Assembly: GCF_019970045.1 (NCBI RefSeq)
Contig: NZ_JAHXYI010000010.1
Span: 79,993-143,992 of the forward strand
Direction of reading: 5' to 3'
Length of the DNA: 64,000 nt
From: Chryseobacterium sp. GVT01B
GTDB taxonomy: Bacteria > Bacteroidota > Bacteroidia > Flavobacteriales > Weeksellaceae
In this document: positions 61,440-64,000 of the stretch, one piece after another
Layout: every line of letters starts with the position of its first letter
Numbering within the stretch: the stretch's first letter is position 1
Program-made: the position numbers and the translations under genes
The notes under the pieces: generated by a model
The model's database searches: none
Seen by the model: the letters and a program-made list of their open reading frames with translations, nothing else
Told to the model about the DNA's origin: nothing

Positions 61440-63068
61440 TTACTGTTTAATAATTTTTGCATTAGCTGTTTTATTCGTCTCCGTTTTTATGGTGATTAGA
61501 TAAGCTCCCTGAACCAAAGCCTGTGTATTAATCTTAATCACTCTATTCTTAGTTTTTATACTCTGAAGCTGTCTTCCACTCATATCATATAGCAGAATAT
61601 CAGCCTCTTTAAAATCAAAGCCGATTTCTACATATGCATAATCAGATACAGGATTCGGATAGATCTTGATATCATATTTTTCAATTAACTGATCAACCTG
61701 TTTATCCCCCAGCTTTACGATCTTCCAGTTTTCTTTTCCTAATTCCTCTGCACTGGTTCCGGCCAAAACAATAGAACCGTCTCTGTTCAGCTTTAAATCT
61801 GAAAGTCTTTCTTCTTTTTGTCTGGATTCTCCTTTCACATGTTTTCTCCACTGCTCATTGCCATTCTGATCCAAATATAACATCCAGAAGGTCTCATCAT
61901 CGGTTTGTATTCTTCCTTCTGCCTGAGTATATCCGCCCAATAAAATCCCTTTGGAAGATTTATCATCTGCAGAATGAAGGACGCTCATTCCCATCAAAAT
62001 ATCACGGTTTTTGAAATTGTAGGATTTCTGCCACTGTTCATCACCTCTTTCATTTAAAGAAATCAGCCAAAGATCTGTTCCTTCTTCAATTCCAACCGTT
62101 TTATTTCCTGATCTTTCTGATCTGGATTCTCCACCGATAATAAAGCCATTTGAAGTTAATGCTAGCGTTCTGATATGATCATCACCCTTTCCTCCAAAAT
62201 TCTTTTCCCATTCTAATTTTCCGTTTTTGTCTAACTTGACAATCCAGTAATCGCCCTCACCAAAGTTTTCAGTTTGTTTCGAGTTTCGGGATACGGGATT
62301 CGAATTTTGACCGTTTGACACGGAACCTGCATCTTGCATCCCGGACCCCTTTTCAGATCCCGAAACACGAACCTCGGAACTTCTTGAATAAATTCCCAAT
62401 AATGCTCCGCCATCTCTCGTTGGAATCATTTTTTCAACTTCATCAAGACCTTTTCCGCCTAAAATTAACTGTGAGAGTTCTTTTCCGTTTTTATCGATTC
62501 TGGTAATTAAGACATCTTTGGAACCATAACCTTTTGAAGAGTTTTGAACATTCCCTGCAACAAAAAATCCCAAGTCTGTAGTTTGAATAACAGCTCTTGC
62601 TTCTTCATCTGAAGAACTTCCTAATGTTTTCTGCCATAATTCATCGCCAAATTCATTAATTCTGATCAACCAGATATCAGAACCACCTTTAGAATCGTCT
62701 TTTTTATCCAGTCCTTTTCCTGAATAAGATGTTCCGGCTAAAAGAAATCCACCATCTTGTGTGGTAACGGTTGCTGATAAATAATCATGATTTGCTCCTG
62801 AGAAATATTTTTCCCAGGCTTCTTCTCCCTGTTGGTTCAATTTTACAAGGTGAAAATCATAGCCGTTGTTTTGCTTATTTCCTGGTGTTTGCTGCTTATT
62901 GCTTTGAATAGAGCTTCCCGTAATAAGATACTGTTGATCGATTGTTGTAGTGACTTGGCTAAGAAAATCCTGGGTAGAGGATTTGATGTCTTTCTGCCAC
63001 ACCACTTCCTGAGCAGATACGCCCAAGGCTGTGCATAAAGTAAATGCACCGAGATAGAATTTTTTCAT
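61440..63068 (-). CDS. T9SS-sorted beta-propeller-like secreted protein
   Basis: 542 residues. Signal peptide (ends GVSAQ), then about seven blocks of the pattern TxDGGFLLAGTSYSGKG ... DIWLIRINEFGDELWQKTLG, likely a beta-propeller. A type A T9SS sorting domain begins near residue 465 (IYPNPVSDYAYVEIGF ... QGAYLITIKTETN). First gene of the RHS operon, 3 bp from the next. An unusual Ser/Gly-rich insert at about residues 226-268 (SSEVRVSGSEKGSGMQDAG) is encoded by DNA resembling a dispersed GTATCCCGAAACTCGAAAC-type repeat. Confidence 0.87.
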   Translation of the reverse strand: MKKFYLGAFTLCTALGVSAQEVVWQKDIKSSTQDFLSQVTTTIDQQYLITGSSIQSNKQQTPGNKQNNGYDFHLVKLNQQGEEAWEKYFSGANHDYLSATVTTQDGGFLLAGTSYSGKGLDKKDDSKGGSDIWLIRINEFGDELWQKTLGSSSDEEARAVIQTTDLGFFVAGNVQNSSKGYGSKDVLITRIDKNGKELSQLILGGKGLDEVEKMIPTRDGGALLGIYSRSSEVRVSGSEKGSGMQDAGSVSNGQNSNPVSRNSKQTENFGEGDYWIVKLDKNGKLEWEKNFGGKGDDHIRTLALTSNGFIIGGESRSERSGNKTVGIEEGTDLWLISLNERGDEQWQKSYNFKNRDILMGMSVLHSADDKSSKGILLGGYTQAEGRIQTDDETFWMLYLDQNGNEQWRKHVKGESRQKEERLSDLKLNRDGSIVLAGTSAEELGKENWKIVKLGDKQVDQLIEKYDIKIYPNPVSDYAYVEIGFDFKEADILLYDMSGRQLQSIKTKNRVIKINTQALVQGAYLITIKTETNKTANAKIIKQ

Positions 63069-63373
63069 TCTATGTTTTTTTGAGTTAGTAATTAGTTTTA
63101 TTAAAACGCAGCGAATTTAATACTTTTTAAGACACAAAAATCACAAAGTTGCGATTTAACATATATCTTACTTATTAAATTATTATCATAAAGGTTTTTA
63201 ATTGGTTTTATTCTGATGTAAAATTATCTACACAGGGCGAAAAAAACGTGACGTATTAAAATCTATATTTATCCGAAAAATTAAGTTCCGGAAATAATAT
63301 AGATCTATTTCAATTTATAGCAAACGAAAAAACCACCCTTCCGGGTGGCTTCTTATTTTTGGTGAATTTTATT
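63069..63373. other. 305-bp region upstream of the RHS operon
   Basis: AT-rich; presumably carries the promoter of the leftward four-gene operon. A terminator for the 136-residue gene lies at 63325-63352. No other structure or gene was seen. Confidence 0.5.
63325..63352 (-). terminator. Terminator of the 136-residue secreted protein gene
   Basis: GCCACCC gga AGGGTGG stem with a T run on the minus strand, 22 bp past the stop codon. Confidence 0.82.
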
Positions 63374-63784
63374 TTACTGATAGATTATCTCATCATTCTT
63401 CTTAATCTGGTAACTTTTTTTATAAGGAGTCAAAACATAGCTGTCTTTAATATAAGTTCCGCTTTTCCAGATCTTCCCTTTTCCTTCTTTATTCAGGATA
63501 ATGCTTTTCGCAGCTCCGTCCGGAATAAAAACTTCAGCTTTTTTCATGTCTTTAGTAAAAATTATTGCTGTCATTGAGATATAACTTTTATCTGAGTTTA
63601 CTTCTTTCAGCTTTATTTTCTGATTGAAAGTCTGTATACAATTATTTTTTAATTGTGAATAGGTGTATCCTGCAGAACCAATACAACCGTGAACATCTCT
63701 GTCACCTCCTAAAACAGGAGCTTGTTTTTGTGCAAAAATTAAGGATCCAAGGAACATTGCGCTGAATAAAATTGTTTTTTTCAT
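63374..63784 (-). CDS. Small secreted hypothetical protein
   Basis: 136 residues with a signal peptide (residues 1-18, ends LIFAQ). It opens with a Cys-containing segment GGDRDVHGCIGSAGYTYSQL and a second Cys in KNNCIQTFNQKIKL, then alternating strands (SYISMTAIIFTKDMKKAEVF). The pattern GCIGSAGYTYSxLxNxCI recurs in secreted Bacteroidetes proteins of unknown function. Own terminator; not part of the RHS operon. Confidence 0.75.
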   Translation of the reverse strand: MKKTILFSAMFLGSLIFAQKQAPVLGGDRDVHGCIGSAGYTYSQLKNNCIQTFNQKIKLKEVNSDKSYISMTAIIFTKDMKKAEVFIPDGAAKSIILNKEGKGKIWKSGTYIKDSYVLTPYKKSYQIKKNDEIIYQ

Positions 63785-63876
63785 ATGTAAAATTTTTGTT
63801 TTCTGGCTGGTAGAACTAAACCCGAAACAGGGTATTAGTTAATTCCTCTAAGGTACAAAAAAAACCACTCTTCTAG

Positions 63877-63917
63877 AGTGCCCCCAAAAAGTTAGACACT
63901 TTTTAGGGGCATTTTTT
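63877..63917 (+). mobile_element. Left end of an IS3-family (IS150-like) insertion sequence
   Basis: The terminal inverted-repeat-like sequence TGCCCCCAAAAAGTTAGACA precedes CTTTTTAGGGGCA, forming a hairpin. The AAAAAGTTAGACA core is typical of IS150-group ends. The element runs off the window, so the other end and target duplication cannot be seen. Confidence 0.7.
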
Positions 63918-64000
63918 ATGGGCAAATCAAAGTATAGTTTAGCATTTAAAACAGATTGTGTTGTTAAGGTTTTACAAAGACATCATTCGATTTCCGTAGT
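63918..64000 (+). CDS. Transposase OrfA of an IS3-family element (5' part only)
   Basis: The frame starts at ATG 63918 and is open to the window end (27 codons): MGKSKYSLAFKTDCVVKVLQ followed by RHHSISVV. The basic YSLAFK-like start and following helix resemble the helix-turn-helix OrfA of IS3/IS150 elements, and the inverted-repeat end lies directly upstream. Truncated only by the window edge; whether it is intact is unknown. Confidence 0.65.
   Translation, partial: MGKSKYSLAFKTDCVVKVLQRHHSISV

Noticed and set aside
1..64000. tRNA, rRNA, tmRNA or riboswitch candidates
   Set aside because: No T-loop GGTTCGAATCC-type sequences with matching acceptor stems or known riboswitch cores were recognised by eye; a covariance search would be needed to exclude them.

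Overview
The window reads as a chromosomal segment of a member of the Flavobacteriia, most like Chryseobacterium or a near relative in the Weeksellaceae. The reasons are AT-rich DNA, TAnnTTTG-type promoters with few Shine-Dalgarno sequences, C-terminal type IX secretion (T9SS) sorting domains, lipoproteins and Bacteroidetes-only families (DUF6261, DUF6443 RHS proteins, DUF5977), a PER/CGA/CIA-like class A beta-lactamase and a short double-glycine bacteriocin-like peptide. No rRNA, tRNA, CRISPR array or prophage was seen. The species call is an inference from gene content.

Layout. 1-7.3 kb: metallo-hydrolases, an aldo/keto reductase with an AraC regulator, a small secreted protein, a GNAT protein and an S41 lipoprotein peptidase. 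7.3-12.1 kb: two paralogous ECF-sigma/membrane-protein pairs on either side of a secreted M4 metallopeptidase. 12.1-20.6 kb: a GapN-type dehydrogenase, an exported thiol peroxidase, a repeat-rich stretch holding an XRE regulator and DUF6261, an AT-rich pair (unknown plus SH3-like), an MBL protein and a Crp/Fnr regulator. 20.6-23.4 kb: urocanate hydratase, then a DUF559 nuclease framed by inverted hairpin repeats. 23.4-33 kb: small hypotheticals, 2-hydroxyacid dehydrogenase, Pcm, Gfo/Idh/MocA oxidoreductase, GH5 glycanase, beta-lactamase and 3-hydroxyacyl-CoA dehydrogenase. 33-49.5 kb: housekeeping genes (pheT, dnaN, dgkA, purL, purB) mixed with accessory enzymes, a DUF417/AraC pair, an M23 peptidase and a barstar-like inhibitor. 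49.5-53.5 kb: repeats, small membrane proteins, the double-glycine peptide and an S15 hydrolase. 53.5-63.1 kb: a tandem hairpin array and a four-gene T9SS/DUF5977/RHS/lipoprotein operon. The right edge enters an IS3-family element.

How genes may work together. The strongest multi-gene unit is the leftward operon 63068-53974. It holds a T9SS-sorted propeller-like protein, a 1192-residue DUF5977 protein, a 1152-residue DUF6443 RHS protein with a variable tail, and a small lipoprotein placed where an immunity gene would be; it looks like a polymorphic-toxin locus. The two sigma/membrane pairs look like a duplicated envelope-signalling module. purL and purB are both present but separated by a WG-repeat gene.

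Non-coding DNA is rich in dispersed repeats: a composite two-hairpin repeat flanking the DUF559 gene with a solo copy elsewhere, a roughly 200-bp repeat in three copies, a roughly 75-bp MITE-like element in two opposite copies, a GGCTAAAGCC family, several hundred bp of repeat on each side of the XRE gene, an identical 167-bp tandem array, heptamer microsatellites and an 11-G tract. These are the least explained parts of the window.
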